A program made the translations under genes and the position numbers. From assembly GCA_946611635.1 (NCBI GenBank), contig CAMODW010000008.1:1-39249 (forward strand): a stretch of DNA of 39,249 nucleotides, given 5' to 3'. Of the stretch, positions 16,429 to 24,459 are shown one piece after another. The notes beneath the pieces are model-generated. The model searched no databases. It had not been told where the DNA came from and was given only the letters and a program-made list of their open reading frames with translations. Position 1 is the stretch's first letter. Each line of letters begins with the position of its first letter. This DNA comes from an uncultured Bacillota bacterium. Lineage in GTDB: Bacteria; Bacillota_I; Bacilli_A; RF39; UBA660.

Positions 16429-16500
16429 TGCCAAAAATACCTTGTATATTTCCAACTATACCTATGCTGGAAGAATTTAAAAAAATATTGAATCCCTAAC
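16429..16500 (+). CDS. Possible 23-residue peptide ORF or gene remnant
   Basis: ATG preceded by AGAGAAGAGGAAT at good distance; the product begins MPKIPCIF and ends FKKILNP. One frame over, the sequence continues open after a TAA with another 26 codons rich in Leu, Lys and Phe (…TPVELLLLEKY…). This could be a frameshifted relic of a longer gene rather than a true peptide gene. No family recognised. Confidence 0.3.
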
Positions 16501-16576
16501 ACCAGTAGAATTACTCTTGTTAGAAAAATATTTTAAATTTTTCCAAAATAAAAAAATTTAAAATATATATTAATTA

Positions 16577-16680
16577 GGTTGGGATTGGCAATTTAAATAG
16601 TGTATTTGAGTTGTATAAATGCCCAACCGCTTATTGGATATCTGCTATAAGTTATCACTTACTTATACAGATGTCTTTTC
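16577..16680 (+). ncRNA. Candidate structured small RNA with terminator-like hairpin
   Basis: GGTTGGG at 16577-16583 pairs perfectly with CCCAACC at 16622-16628. An alternative stem, GGCAATTTA / TAAATGCC, shares bases with it, so two conformers are possible. Then ATATCTG-C-TATAAGT (16638-16652) pairs with ACTTATA-CAGATGT (16661-16674), a 14-bp stem with one bulge, followed by CTTTTC. This order (structured body, stem, T-run) looks like an independent short RNA. I see no convincing promoter and recognise no known RNA family. Strand is chosen from the T-run. Confidence 0.4.
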
Positions 16681-16774
16681 ATTTAAATAATAATGATTTA
16701 ATGATAACGAATAAAACCCAAAAGCAAGACAACTCTCAAATGCACTTTTTAAAGTAGAATACTGGTTTATATTT

Positions 16775-16783
16775 TGTTATAAT
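16775..16783 (+). promoter_or_regulatory. Extended -10 promoter of the surface protein gene
   Basis: TGTTATAAT 22 bases before the ATG at 16806, which has AGAGGTG as ribosome binding site. Confidence 0.6.
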
Positions 16784-16805
16784 AGTACATAATAGAGGTG
16801 TTCAT

Positions 16806-18968
16806 ATGAAATATCTAAAATACCTATTAATACTACTATTTATACCATTCCTAGTCCTAGCAGAAGAATGTGATGTTTCTAATATAACAATAACTTCTAT
16901 GAAACCAAATAAGATAGAAGGTAATACTGAAGTAATAAGTGAACCAACATTCGAAGATAGAACTATAAAACTAAATTTAAAAATGTATGATGTTGGAGAT
17001 TCTATTAGTTATGATATGACAATTAAAAATGATTCAGAAGAAGACTATATGATAGATGAAGATACCTTTAAAACTAATTCTAACTATATAGAATATACTT
17101 TAAAAACAAAAGATAATACTAATGTAGTAAAAGGAAATAGTACTAAAGAAGTATCACTAATAGTAACATATAAAAAAGAAGTAGAAGATGATAAATTAAC
17201 TAATAATAAATTCAATGCTTCTAATACATTAAAACTATCATTAAATACAAGTGAAAAAGAACAACCACTAGATATTATTACTACTGATAATATAAAAGAA
17301 TCATTAGATCCACAAGAAGTAAAAAATCCAATCACTAGTGTGTCTAGTATGTTGTTAATAAGTACAATCTTATTAACAACAATACTAATAATATATATAC
17401 TAATAAAGAGAAAAAACAAATATACAAAATATCTATTAATTGTGTTATCTATGATACTAATACCTACAGTATATGCCATATGTACATGTGACATAGAAGT
17501 AGAGTCAACTATAGAAATAGAAAAAAATCAAAAACTATTTGATACTGTAGTGGGATTATCAAAGGTGGATAATGCCTGTGTTACTAAATATGAAGGAGAA
17601 GTAACCGACGAAGTAGGTAAAACGGTAGCTGCAACAAATGTCTATTATGATAAATGTGTAGATAAAAGAAATGTAATATTTGGAGGATTTTGTTGGCAAG
17701 TAATCAGAACAACTGAAACTGGCGGAACAAAAGTTATATATAATGGTGAAGCAGTTGATGGTAAGTGTGAAAGTACTAGAGAAAGGCATATTGGTTACGA
17801 AGGTGACTCCGACCTACAAACAAATATGAGTGGTGAATATCTATATGGTTCATCAATTACAATTGATAAAGAAACAAAATCATTTGTCTTAAATGATACC
17901 TTTTCTGAGGAATGGTCGGAATCAACATTTGATAGGTTAATAGGCAAGTTTACTTGCAAAAACTCAACAGGCAAATGTAAAGCTGTATATAGTATAAGCG
18001 CCAAATATTCAAACCAAAACGCTTATGCATTAAAGATTCATTATGGAAATGTTTCTTACGATGTAATTGGGAACAACGCATATAATCATTATGGATTATC
18101 TCCAGCAATGGTCGGATATATGTTTAATAATGTATATGAAGTTCAAAAGTATAACACATATCGTTCACCAACACACAAGCTTTCTTCGGCATTTACATAT
18201 GATAGCGAAACAGGAAAATACACGCTTTCAGGAATTACTAAAAACGTGGATTTGTATCGAAAATATAATCAAATATCAGATACACACTATACTTGTTGGA
18301 ATGAAACTGGAGAATGTGATACCATATCCTATATTTATCAAACCGATAACAATAGTGTTGATTATATTAATATTACAAATGGAAAGAGTATAACCGATGC
18401 TTTAGATGATATGTTATCAAATAATGATGTGAATAAATATAATTCGACTATGAAGGGTATAATAGATTCATGGTATGCTCAAAATTTAAGTACTAAAACA
18501 GATATGTTAGAAGATACTGTGTACTGTAATAATCGAACCATTGCTGATTTAGGTTCTTGGAATCCAAATGGTGGAGACTATACATCAAATTTGCTTTTTA
18601 CCGATTATTATGGTTCTAATAATATATCGTGTTTACGGGAAACAGATCAGTTTTCTTTAACAAATAATAAAGCTCAATTAACTTATCCTATTGGACTTTT
18701 AACTAGTGGAGAATACTATAATTTGCGGATGCCACAAGAAACAAATGAGTTACCAAGTTCAGAATACTATTATTGGAGTATGTCTCCCAAATATTTTTCC
18801 ATAGATTCATTTGCTTTCTTGAATAGTGACTATAGCAATTGGAGTTTAGATAATCGTATAGGTGTTCAAAGTAATACTGGTGTACGACCTGCTATATCTT
18901 TAAAATCATCTTTGCAAATTGTATCTGGAACCGGTTCCGAAACTGACCCTTGGGTAATAAAAGAGTAA
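16806..18968 (+). CDS. Large surface protein: two exported modules joined by a membrane hairpin
   Basis: 720 residues. A signal peptide (MKYLKYLLIL…VLAEE, cut near 19) leads a first outer module to about residue 175. A membrane segment follows (178-200), then a basic loop KRKNKYTKY, and a second hydrophobic segment (209-224) ending TVYA like another signal peptide. The second outer module of about 490 residues is rich in Tyr, Ser, Asn and Thr. It opens with FGGFCWQVIRTT and closes with NTGVRPAISLKSS and SGTGSETDPWVIKE, a C-terminal pattern resembling the DUF6273-type surface modules of gut Bacillota (from memory). Eight or more cysteines could form disulfides. NPITS before the first segment looks like a decayed wall-sorting motif. 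Single-gene unit; surface adhesion or sensing is inference. Confidence 0.82.
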   Translation: MKYLKYLLILLFIPFLVLAEECDVSNITITSMKPNKIEGNTEVISEPTFEDRTIKLNLKMYDVGDSISYDMTIKNDSEEDYMIDEDTFKTNSNYIEYTLKTKDNTNVVKGNSTKEVSLIVTYKKEVEDDKLTNNKFNASNTLKLSLNTSEKEQPLDIITTDNIKESLDPQEVKNPITSVSSMLLISTILLTTILIIYILIKRKNKYTKYLLIVLSMILIPTVYAICTCDIEVESTIEIEKNQKLFDTVVGLSKVDNACVTKYEGEVTDEVGKTVAATNVYYDKCVDKRNVIFGGFCWQVIRTTETGGTKVIYNGEAVDGKCESTRERHIGYEGDSDLQTNMSGEYLYGSSITIDKETKSFVLNDTFSEEWSESTFDRLIGKFTCKNSTGKCKAVYSISAKYSNQNAYALKIHYGNVSYDVIGNNAYNHYGLSPAMVGYMFNNVYEVQKYNTYRSPTHKLSSAFTYDSETGKYTLSGITKNVDLYRKYNQISDTHYTCWNETGECDTISYIYQTDNNSVDYINITNGKSITDALDDMLSNNDVNKYNSTMKGIIDSWYAQNLSTKTDMLEDTVYCNNRTIADLGSWNPNGGDYTSNLLFTDYYGSNNISCLRETDQFSLTNNKAQLTYPIGLLTSGEYYNLRMPQETNELPSSEYYYWSMSPKYFSIDSFAFLNSDYSNWSLDNRIGVQSNTGVRPAISLKSSLQIVSGTGSETDPWVIKE

Positions 18969-18993
18969 AAAGTGACAGAAATACCGAAAAACC

Positions 18994-19021
18994 TTGCAAT
19001 TATAATATTTTGTGTTATAAT
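18994..19021 (+). promoter_or_regulatory. Promoter of the rimP-nusA-infB operon
   Basis: TTGCAA at 18994-18999, a 16-base spacer, and TATAAT at 19016-19021 with an upstream TG (TGTTATAAT). Starts a leader of about 60 bases. Confidence 0.72.
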
Positions 19022-19035
19022 CAAGTTACAGATTT

Positions 19036-19062
19036 AAGTGGGCGTAATATCCCACTTTTATT
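19036..19062 (+). promoter_or_regulatory. Leader hairpin / attenuator before rimP
   Basis: AAGTGGG / CCCACTT with an 8-base loop, followed by TTATTATTAG. It lies between the operon promoter and rimP. A GTGGG…CCCAC hairpin at this place is, to my knowledge, common before rimP in Bacillota, where partial termination could set operon output or allow NusA feedback. Here the T-tract is interrupted, so readthrough is expected to be high. Confidence 0.6.
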
Positions 19063-19085
19063 ATTAGTCTAATGTGAGGTGAGTT

Positions 19086-19343
19086 ATGGATAAAATATTA
19101 AATAAAATTAGAGCATCTATTGAAGAACCAATGCAAAAAATGAATATAATGATTACTAATATTGAATATGTAGAAGAAGGGAATTATAACTTCCTTCGTA
19201 TAGAATTAGATAAAGCTAGTGGTTTAGATTTAGATACGATAGTAGAAGCTACTAATATAATAAATCCTATAATAGATGAACTAGATTTAATAGATGATTC
19301 ATACATCTTAGATATTATAAGTAAAGAAAAAGGAGATAATTAA
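19086..19343 (+). CDS. rimP: Ribosome maturation factor RimP, N-terminal domain only
   Basis: RimP assists 30S subunit assembly. The 85 residues cover only the N-terminal alpha/beta domain (NIMITNIEYVEEGNYNFLRIEL, then EATNIINPIIDELDLIDDSYILDI). The usual conserved SSPG motif that follows this position and the whole C-terminal SH3-like domain are absent. Normal RimP is about 150 residues. nusA starts two bases after the stop, so there is no hidden downstream frame. The shortening is a genuine domain loss unless assembly is wrong. AGGTGAG precedes the ATG. Identification rests on the fold pattern plus position in front of nusA. Confidence 0.85.
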   Translation: MDKILNKIRASIEEPMQKMNIMITNIEYVEEGNYNFLRIELDKASGLDLDTIVEATNIINPIIDELDLIDDSYILDIISKEKGDN

Positions 19344-19344
19344 A

Positions 19345-20496
19345 ATGCCAAGAAAAAAACAAGCAGTAGAAGAATACAACCAAATGAATCCAGAAGAATT
19401 TATTAAAGCTGTAAAACTTATTAATAAAGAAAAAGGTATACCAGAAGATACTATTTTTGAAGCTATGGAAGTTGCCCTAGCAACAGCTTATAAGAAAAAT
19501 TTTGATTCAAAGACTAATGTTAGAGTAGATATTAATAGAACTACTGGAGAAATAAAAGTTTATTCTTATTATGTAGTTGTTCCTGAAATAGATGAAGGAG
19601 ATACTACAATAGATGAAGAAGGAAACGAAGTAGATGTACCACCTGAAATAAATATTGATGCTCAAATACTACTTGAAGACGCTAGAGAAATGGTTCCAGA
19701 TATAGAAGTAGGAGAGAGAATAGAAAGAGAAGTTACTCCAAAAGATTTTGGTCGTGTTGCAACTGGTACAGCTAAACAAGTACTTACTCAAAAGATGCGT
19801 GAAGCAGAAAAAAATCTTATAATTGAAGAATTCCAAGATAAACAAGATGAAATGTTAGTTGGAACTTTAGCTATGGAAGATACAAGAAATTATTATGTAG
19901 AACTTGGACATACTAGAGGTATTCTACCTAAATCAGAAATTATTCCTGGAGAAGAATTAAAAATGGGTAACAGTATTAGAGTTTATGTTACAAAAGTTGA
20001 AAATAATAATAAAGGACCATTAATTCTATTATCAAGAAAACACTTTGGATTTGTAAAAAGATTATTTGAATCTGAAATACCTGAATTACAAGATGGAACT
20101 TTAGTATTACATGCTGTAGCTCGTGAAGCAGGAATACGTAGCAAAGTAGCAATTGAAAGCTTAGATCCTCGTATTGATGCAATCGGATCATGTATAGGAG
20201 AAAAAGGATCAAGAATTGGTTCAATCTTAAAAGAACTTAATGGCGAAAAAGTAGATTTAATCGCTTATAGCTCTGATCCTGCTGAATTCATTCAAAATGC
20301 CTTAAGTCCTGCTAAAAATATTATTGTAAATATAATAGATCCTATGAAGAAAGAAGCTTTAGCTATTGTTGATGAAGATAATCTATCACTAGCTATTGGT
20401 AAAAGACATTCTAATGTAAAACTTGCTGTAAGACTTACTGGATATAAAATAGAAATTAAGACACTACAACAAGTAAATGAAGAAGGAAATAACTAG
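19345..20496 (+). CDS. nusA: Transcription termination/antitermination factor NusA
   Basis: RNA polymerase-binding factor that modulates pausing, termination and antitermination. Domains in order: N-terminal RNAP-binding domain (1-130), S1 domain (near 135-205, VGTLAMEDTRNYYVELGHTRGILPKSEIIPGE), KH1 with VAREAGIRSKVAIES, and KH2 (AIVDEDNLSLAIGKRHSNVKLAVRLTG near 345-372). The length of 383 is the normal Gram-positive form without the acidic repeats of proteobacteria. The ATG lies two bases after the rimP stop, with AAAGGAG at 19330. Second gene of the operon. Confidence 0.97.
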   Translation: MPRKKQAVEEYNQMNPEEFIKAVKLINKEKGIPEDTIFEAMEVALATAYKKNFDSKTNVRVDINRTTGEIKVYSYYVVVPEIDEGDTTIDEEGNEVDVPPEINIDAQILLEDAREMVPDIEVGERIEREVTPKDFGRVATGTAKQVLTQKMREAEKNLIIEEFQDKQDEMLVGTLAMEDTRNYYVELGHTRGILPKSEIIPGEELKMGNSIRVYVTKVENNNKGPLILLSRKHFGFVKRLFESEIPELQDGTLVLHAVAREAGIRSKVAIESLDPRIDAIGSCIGEKGSRIGSILKELNGEKVDLIAYSSDPAEFIQNALSPAKNIIVNIIDPMKKEALAIVDEDNLSLAIGKRHSNVKLAVRLTGYKIEIKTLQQVNEEGNN

Positions 20497-20508
20497 AGAG
20501 GTATAAAA

Positions 20509-20763
20509 ATGAAAAAAATACCAGAAAGGACCTGTGTTATAACACACGAAAAGTATCCTAAAAAAGAACTTATACGTGTTGTTAAAAACAAAGAAGGAGA
20601 AGTATTTATAGATACAACTGGTAAAGCTAATGGAAGAGGAGCTTACTTAAAAAAAGATATTGAAGTAATAGAGAAAGCTTCCAAATCTAAAGCTTTAGAT
20701 AGAATTTTAGAAATAGAAGTACCAGATAGTATCTATGAAGAATTAAAAGAATTAATAAAATAG
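20509..20763 (+). CDS. ylxR: YlxR / RNase P modulator family (DUF448)
   Basis: 84-residue RNA-binding protein. Signature: PERTCVITHEKYPKKELIRVV, followed by DTTGKANGRGAYLKKD (the GRGAYL motif). In Bacillus the homologue (RnpM) has been reported to bind the RNase P RNA. The classical second cysteine is replaced (CVITH instead of CxxC/T), which occurs in Gram-positive members. Position between nusA and infB supports the call. The L7Ae-like ylxQ, which normally follows in Bacilli, is missing: infB starts 21 bases after this stop. Confidence 0.92.
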   Translation: MKKIPERTCVITHEKYPKKELIRVVKNKEGEVFIDTTGKANGRGAYLKKDIEVIEKASKSKALDRILEIEVPDSIYEELKELIK

Positions 20764-20783
20764 AAAGTTGTGGTGAAGAGTTT

Positions 20784-22904
20784 ATGATGAGTGTTAAAGA
20801 ATATGCTTTAGATACTAATCACTCCGTAGCAGAAATCTTAAAGAAGTGTGGGGAATTAGGTATAAATGCTAAAAATGCTAATGATGAATTATCAGAAGAT
20901 GATATTATTATTCTTGATAATACAATCAATTTAATTAGTACTGATACCGATACTACTTTAGATGAACTAGATGACATTGAAGAAGATGTTGAAGAATTAG
21001 TACAAGCTAATAACTTAGATAAGAACTTTGGTAATAATTCCAGTAAAAAACAAAAGTTAAAAAAGAAAAGCCAATTACAAAGTTCAAAAGATGAATACAT
21101 GTCTAAAAGAAAAGAAATGTATAAACATAAAGAAAAATTAATGAGTAATAAATCTTCTGAAGATAATGTTGTTTTATATAAAGAAGGAATGACAGTTCAA
21201 GAACTTGCCGAAAACTTAAATGTAAGTGGATCAGAACTAGTAAAAAAACTAGTATCATTAGGTTTAATGTTATCATTAAGCGCTAGTATTGATTTTGATA
21301 CAGCTTCTTTAATAACCATGGATTATAATAAAACCCTAAAAAAAGAAGAAACTCAAGATATATCAAATTTTGAAGAATATGAAATAAATGATTCTGTAGA
21401 AAATTTAACACCAAGACCTCCAGTAGTAACAATAATGGGACATGTTGACCATGGTAAAACAACTTTACTTGATACTATTAGAAAAAGTGCAATTGTTGAT
21501 TCTGAATATGGTGGAATAACTCAAGCAATTGGAGCTTATCAAGTAGAAAAAGATGGACATAGAATAACTTTTATAGATACACCAGGTCATGCTGCATTTA
21601 CTGAAATGCGTGCTCGTGGAGCTTCCGTAACGGATATCGTAATAATAATAGTAGCTGCTGATGATGGTGTTATGCCACAAACAGAAGAAGCTATAGATCA
21701 TGCTTTAGCTGCTAATGTACCTATTATTGTTGCAGTTAATAAAATAGATAAACCAGATGCTAATCCTGAAAAAATAAGAACGGAAATGGCTGAACATAAT
21801 ATAACTCCAGAAGAATGGGGCGGAAATGTACCATTTGTAAATATTTCAGCTAAATCAGGACAAGGAATAGATTTACTTCTTGAAACAATTTTAGCAATTT
21901 CAGAAGTACAAGAATTAAAAGCTAATCCAAACCGTTATGCTTTAGGAACAGTAATAGAAAGTAAGATGGATAAAAATGTTGGTGGAGTAGCATCATTATT
22001 AATCCAAAATGGAACATTACGTATTGGAGATCCTCTTGTTGTTGGAACAACTCATGGTAAAGTAAGAACTATGAAAAATGATCAAGGAATTTCAATTGTT
22101 GAAGCCGGGCCATCAACACCAGTAGAAATAACAGGTTTACAAGGCAACCCTTCAGCTGGAGATAAATTTATGGCCTTTGAAACTGAAAGTGAAGCTAAAA
22201 ATGTAGCAGAAAAAAGAGCTATAAAAGCTAAAAATCAAAAATTCTCTAAACAAGCAATTTCATTAGATAACTTATTTGCATCTATTGATGCTGGCATAAA
22301 AGAAATAAATGTAATAGTAAAAACAGATGTAAGAGGATCTGAAGAAGCTGTTAAAAATGCTTTAGATAAAATAGATGTATCTGGAGTAAAAATCAAAGTA
22401 ATACGTAGTGGAATAGGAACTATTACTGAAAGTGATGTAGTACTTGCTCAAGCATCATCTGCTATCATCTTAGGATTCTGCGTTCGTCCTTCAAACTCAA
22501 CTAAAGATATGGCTAAAGAATATGGTGTAGATATAAGACTATATACTATTATTTATAAATTAGTTGAGGATATGGAACAAGCTATGAAAGGTGTTCTAGA
22601 TCCTGAATATGAAGAAAAAGTAATAGGAACAGCTCAAGTAAGACAATTATTCAAATTCTCTAAAGTAGGAACTATTGCTGGAGTATATGTAACAGATGGC
22701 TTAGTTAGAAATGGTGCTAATGCTAGACTAATTCGTGATGGTATTGTTGTAGTAGAATCAAAAATAGCTACTCTTCAAAGAGAAAAAGACCAAGTTAAAG
22801 AAGTTAAAAATGGTTATGAATGTGGATTAACTTTAGATAAATATTCTGATATAAAAGTAGATGATACAATCGAAGTTTATGAAGAAGTGGAGATTAAAAG
22901 ATGA
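20784..22904 (+). CDS. infB: Translation initiation factor IF-2
   Basis: GTPase that delivers initiator tRNA to the 30S subunit. It has N-terminal IF2N-type helical domains (SVKEYALDTNHSVAEILKKC and MTVQELAENLNVSGSELVKKL) joined by a basic, charged linker. The G domain follows with GHVDHGKT (G1), GGITQAIGAY (G2), DTPGH (G3), NKID (G4) and SAKSG (G5), then domains II-IV ending in GYECGLTLDKYSDIKVDD. The length of 706 is normal for the short Gram-positive form. GGTGAAG is 6 bases before the chosen ATG; a second ATG follows directly. The stop overlaps the rbfA start (ATGA). Confidence 0.97.
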   Translation: MMSVKEYALDTNHSVAEILKKCGELGINAKNANDELSEDDIIILDNTINLISTDTDTTLDELDDIEEDVEELVQANNLDKNFGNNSSKKQKLKKKSQLQSSKDEYMSKRKEMYKHKEKLMSNKSSEDNVVLYKEGMTVQELAENLNVSGSELVKKLVSLGLMLSLSASIDFDTASLITMDYNKTLKKEETQDISNFEEYEINDSVENLTPRPPVVTIMGHVDHGKTTLLDTIRKSAIVDSEYGGITQAIGAYQVEKDGHRITFIDTPGHAAFTEMRARGASVTDIVIIIVAADDGVMPQTEEAIDHALAANVPIIVAVNKIDKPDANPEKIRTEMAEHNITPEEWGGNVPFVNISAKSGQGIDLLLETILAISEVQELKANPNRYALGTVIESKMDKNVGGVASLLIQNGTLRIGDPLVVGTTHGKVRTMKNDQGISIVEAGPSTPVEITGLQGNPSAGDKFMAFETESEAKNVAEKRAIKAKNQKFSKQAISLDNLFASIDAGIKEINVIVKTDVRGSEEAVKNALDKIDVSGVKIKVIRSGIGTITESDVVLAQASSAIILGFCVRPSNSTKDMAKEYGVDIRLYTIIYKLVEDMEQAMKGVLDPEYEEKVIGTAQVRQLFKFSKVGTIAGVYVTDGLVRNGANARLIRDGIVVVESKIATLQREKDQVKEVKNGYECGLTLDKYSDIKVDDTIEVYEEVEIKR

Positions 22905-23260
22905 ATCAAATAAAATTAAAAAGAATTGCTTCTTCTATTAGTCAGGAACTAAGTTTAATCTGTGCTACAGAAGCTCATGATTCTTTATTAAAAAACATTA
23001 CTATTACAGGAGTAGAAGTTACTAATGATTTATCTTTAGCTAGAGTATATTTTACTTCTCAACTAGAAATGGATGAAAAAGAATTAGAAAAAAACTTAAA
23101 TGATGATACAGCAGGATATTTAAGAACTCAAATAGCTAATAGAATAGATATTAGACATACACCTAAAATAAGATTTATCTTTGATAAATCTATTGAATAT
23201 GGAAATAATATAGAACAAAAAATAAAAGAAATACATGAAAAAGATTCTAGTTTAAACTAG
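22901..23260 (+). CDS. rbfA: 30S ribosome-binding factor RbfA
   Basis: Late 30S assembly factor with a type II KH fold. IASSISQELSLI at the start, ITGVEVTNDLSLARVYFTS in the centre, and IRHTPKIRFIFDKSIEYGNNIEQKIKEI at the end are characteristic. Length 119 is normal. Its ATG overlaps the infB TGA (ATGA), so the two are translationally coupled, and ylxP is absent between them. The TAG stop lies in the bidirectional terminator that ends the operon against the convergent gene. Confidence 0.95.
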   Translation: MNQIKLKRIASSISQELSLICATEAHDSLLKNITITGVEVTNDLSLARVYFTSQLEMDEKELEKNLNDDTAGYLRTQIANRIDIRHTPKIRFIFDKSIEYGNNIEQKIKEIHEKDSSLN

Positions 23261-23276
23261 AATCTTTATTTTTTGT
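23240..23276. terminator. Bidirectional terminator between rbfA and the convergent gene
   Basis: Perfect palindrome AAAGATTCTAGTTT / AAACTAGAATCTTT. A T-rich run (ATTTTTTG) follows on the plus strand, and a run of T (the complement of GAAAAAG) follows on the minus strand. It can therefore stop both converging transcripts. It covers the rbfA stop codon. Confidence 0.85.
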
Positions 23277-23280
23277 ATTA

Positions 23281-24327
23281 CTAATGTTTCATAGAGAAGA
23301 CTATACCCTCATCATAACTGGATCTATATGTTCCATCTGAGGAGCTTGTAAAACTCTCTGTAATAGTTTGACTATCAACAAAAGCAGCATTACCATTTTT
23401 ATCTATATATGGAACTTGTCTAATATAAGCTGAATAAGGAGCAACTTCTAATGTAGCTAATTCCAAAACACTTCTAAGACCAAGATTTTCAACACCATCA
23501 AAATCTTCTATAGTATATCTTACTCCATTTATATCAAAGCCTTGTCCATATAATAAACTAGCTAAACATTGATAATAAGAATAAGTTAAATTCATAGCTT
23601 CTTCTTTACTTACACTAGATAGTATTCTCTTATGTAAATCATCTAAGTAATCAACAACTACAAATGCATTATAATCTTGACTAGGTAAAACGGTATAAGT
23701 TAAATCTAAACTATAATTCCATACTGGCAAAAAACTATTATCTTCACCGCTTTGAGCTCTACAATATGCATTATATTTTCTTTTATATTTATCGCTATTT
23801 AGTACAGCTAAATAAAATCTATCTAAATCCTTCATTTGAGTTTTGATTTCAGAATCATCATCACACTTATATTCACCATTCATTACTTCAATATATCTAG
23901 ATATATCTTCGGCAGTATATGCTTCATACTGATCCGGTACGTACTTTAAATAATAAGCACCTGTTTTTTCATAGAAATTCGCTATTATAGCAGCTCTTTC
24001 ACCTTCAGTTAATCCTCTTTGTTCATTGCTATCATAGGTAACATCTTTTTGTATGCTTTCTCTTTCACCAACGATTTCTATATCCTTATAATCATTGGCT
24101 TCTGTATCTTTTTGTTCTTCTTCAAAAGTAATATCTTGATCAGATTCTTGACTTGTCTTAGGTTTAAAATTAGGTAAATCAGGCATATATTTCTTTAATG
24201 CTCCTTTATTAGCCCAAACTGCTCCACCAATTAGAAGTGTTAATGCTGTAATACAAAGTATAACATTTTTTCTATTTTCTCGTCTTTCTAATTTTCTTTC
24301 TTCTTCATCAAAATCACGATAATCCAT
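23281..24327 (-). CDS. Membrane-anchored extracytoplasmic protein, unknown function
   Basis: Very charged 20-residue N-terminus (DEEERKLERRENRK), a single membrane segment at about 21-39, and an acidic spacer to about 105. A helical outer domain of about 240 residues follows, with three cysteines. No family recognised; the outer domain pattern (ERAAIIANFYEKTGAYYLKYVPDQYEAYTAEDISRYI…) suggests a folded helical unit. It is the only gene on the minus strand in the core region and is convergent with rbfA. It is transcribed from a divergent promoter region shared with the metallophosphoesterase gene. Ribosome binding site GAGGGGGG (complement of CCCCCCTC at 24336-24343). Confidence 0.8.
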   Translation of the reverse strand: MDYRDFDEEERKLERRENRKNVILCITALTLLIGGAVWANKGALKKYMPDLPNFKPKTSQESDQDITFEEEQKDTEANDYKDIEIVGERESIQKDVTYDSNEQRGLTEGERAAIIANFYEKTGAYYLKYVPDQYEAYTAEDISRYIEVMNGEYKCDDDSEIKTQMKDLDRFYLAVLNSDKYKRKYNAYCRAQSGEDNSFLPVWNYSLDLTYTVLPSQDYNAFVVVDYLDDLHKRILSSVSKEEAMNLTYSYYQCLASLLYGQGFDINGVRYTIEDFDGVENLGLRSVLELATLEVAPYSAYIRQVPYIDKNGNAAFVDSQTITESFTSSSDGTYRSSYDEGIVFSMKH

Positions 24328-24375
24328 TTTTATACCCCCCTCAGTTTTTAAAGCTTCTTTTATAAAGTCAATAAA

Positions 24376-24404
24376 ATTGTATTATAATACTTAATAATAG
24401 TCAA
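24376..24404 (-). promoter_or_regulatory. Promoter of the convergent membrane-anchored gene
   Basis: On the minus strand: TTGACT (complement of 24399-24404), a 17-base spacer, and TACAAT (complement of 24376-24381). Confidence 0.68.
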
Positions 24405-24407
24405 ATT

Positions 24408-24435
24408 TTGCCTATTTCATGAATTGTGTTAAAAT
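24408..24435 (+). promoter_or_regulatory. Promoter of the metallophosphoesterase-truB unit
   Basis: TTGCCT at 24408-24413, a 16-base spacer, and TAAAAT at 24430-24435 preceded by TGT. Back to back with the minus-strand promoter; their -35 elements are four bases apart. Confidence 0.6.
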
Positions 24436-24459
24436 GTAACAGGAGAAGGGGGATTTATA

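Larger units (their letters stand above)
16326..16805. other. 480-bp gene-poor interval with repeats and hairpins
   Basis: No long ORF. It contains TTTGAGTTATATAAAT at 16335-16350 and TTTGAGTTGTATAAAT at 16605-16620 (15 of 16 identical). A related inverted copy, ACAACTCTCAAA, lies at 16729-16740. There is also a GTAGTTTT…AAAACTAC inverted repeat around 16372-16407, a 23-codon ORF at 16429, and a GC-richer structured segment at 16577-16680. The last 30 bases hold the promoter of the surface protein gene. It may be a decayed mobile element, a small-RNA locus, or both. Confidence 0.6.

Noticed and set aside
16326-16805. CRISPR array or tracrRNA
   Set aside because: There are only two direct copies 270 bp apart, no regular spacers, and no cas gene in the window.
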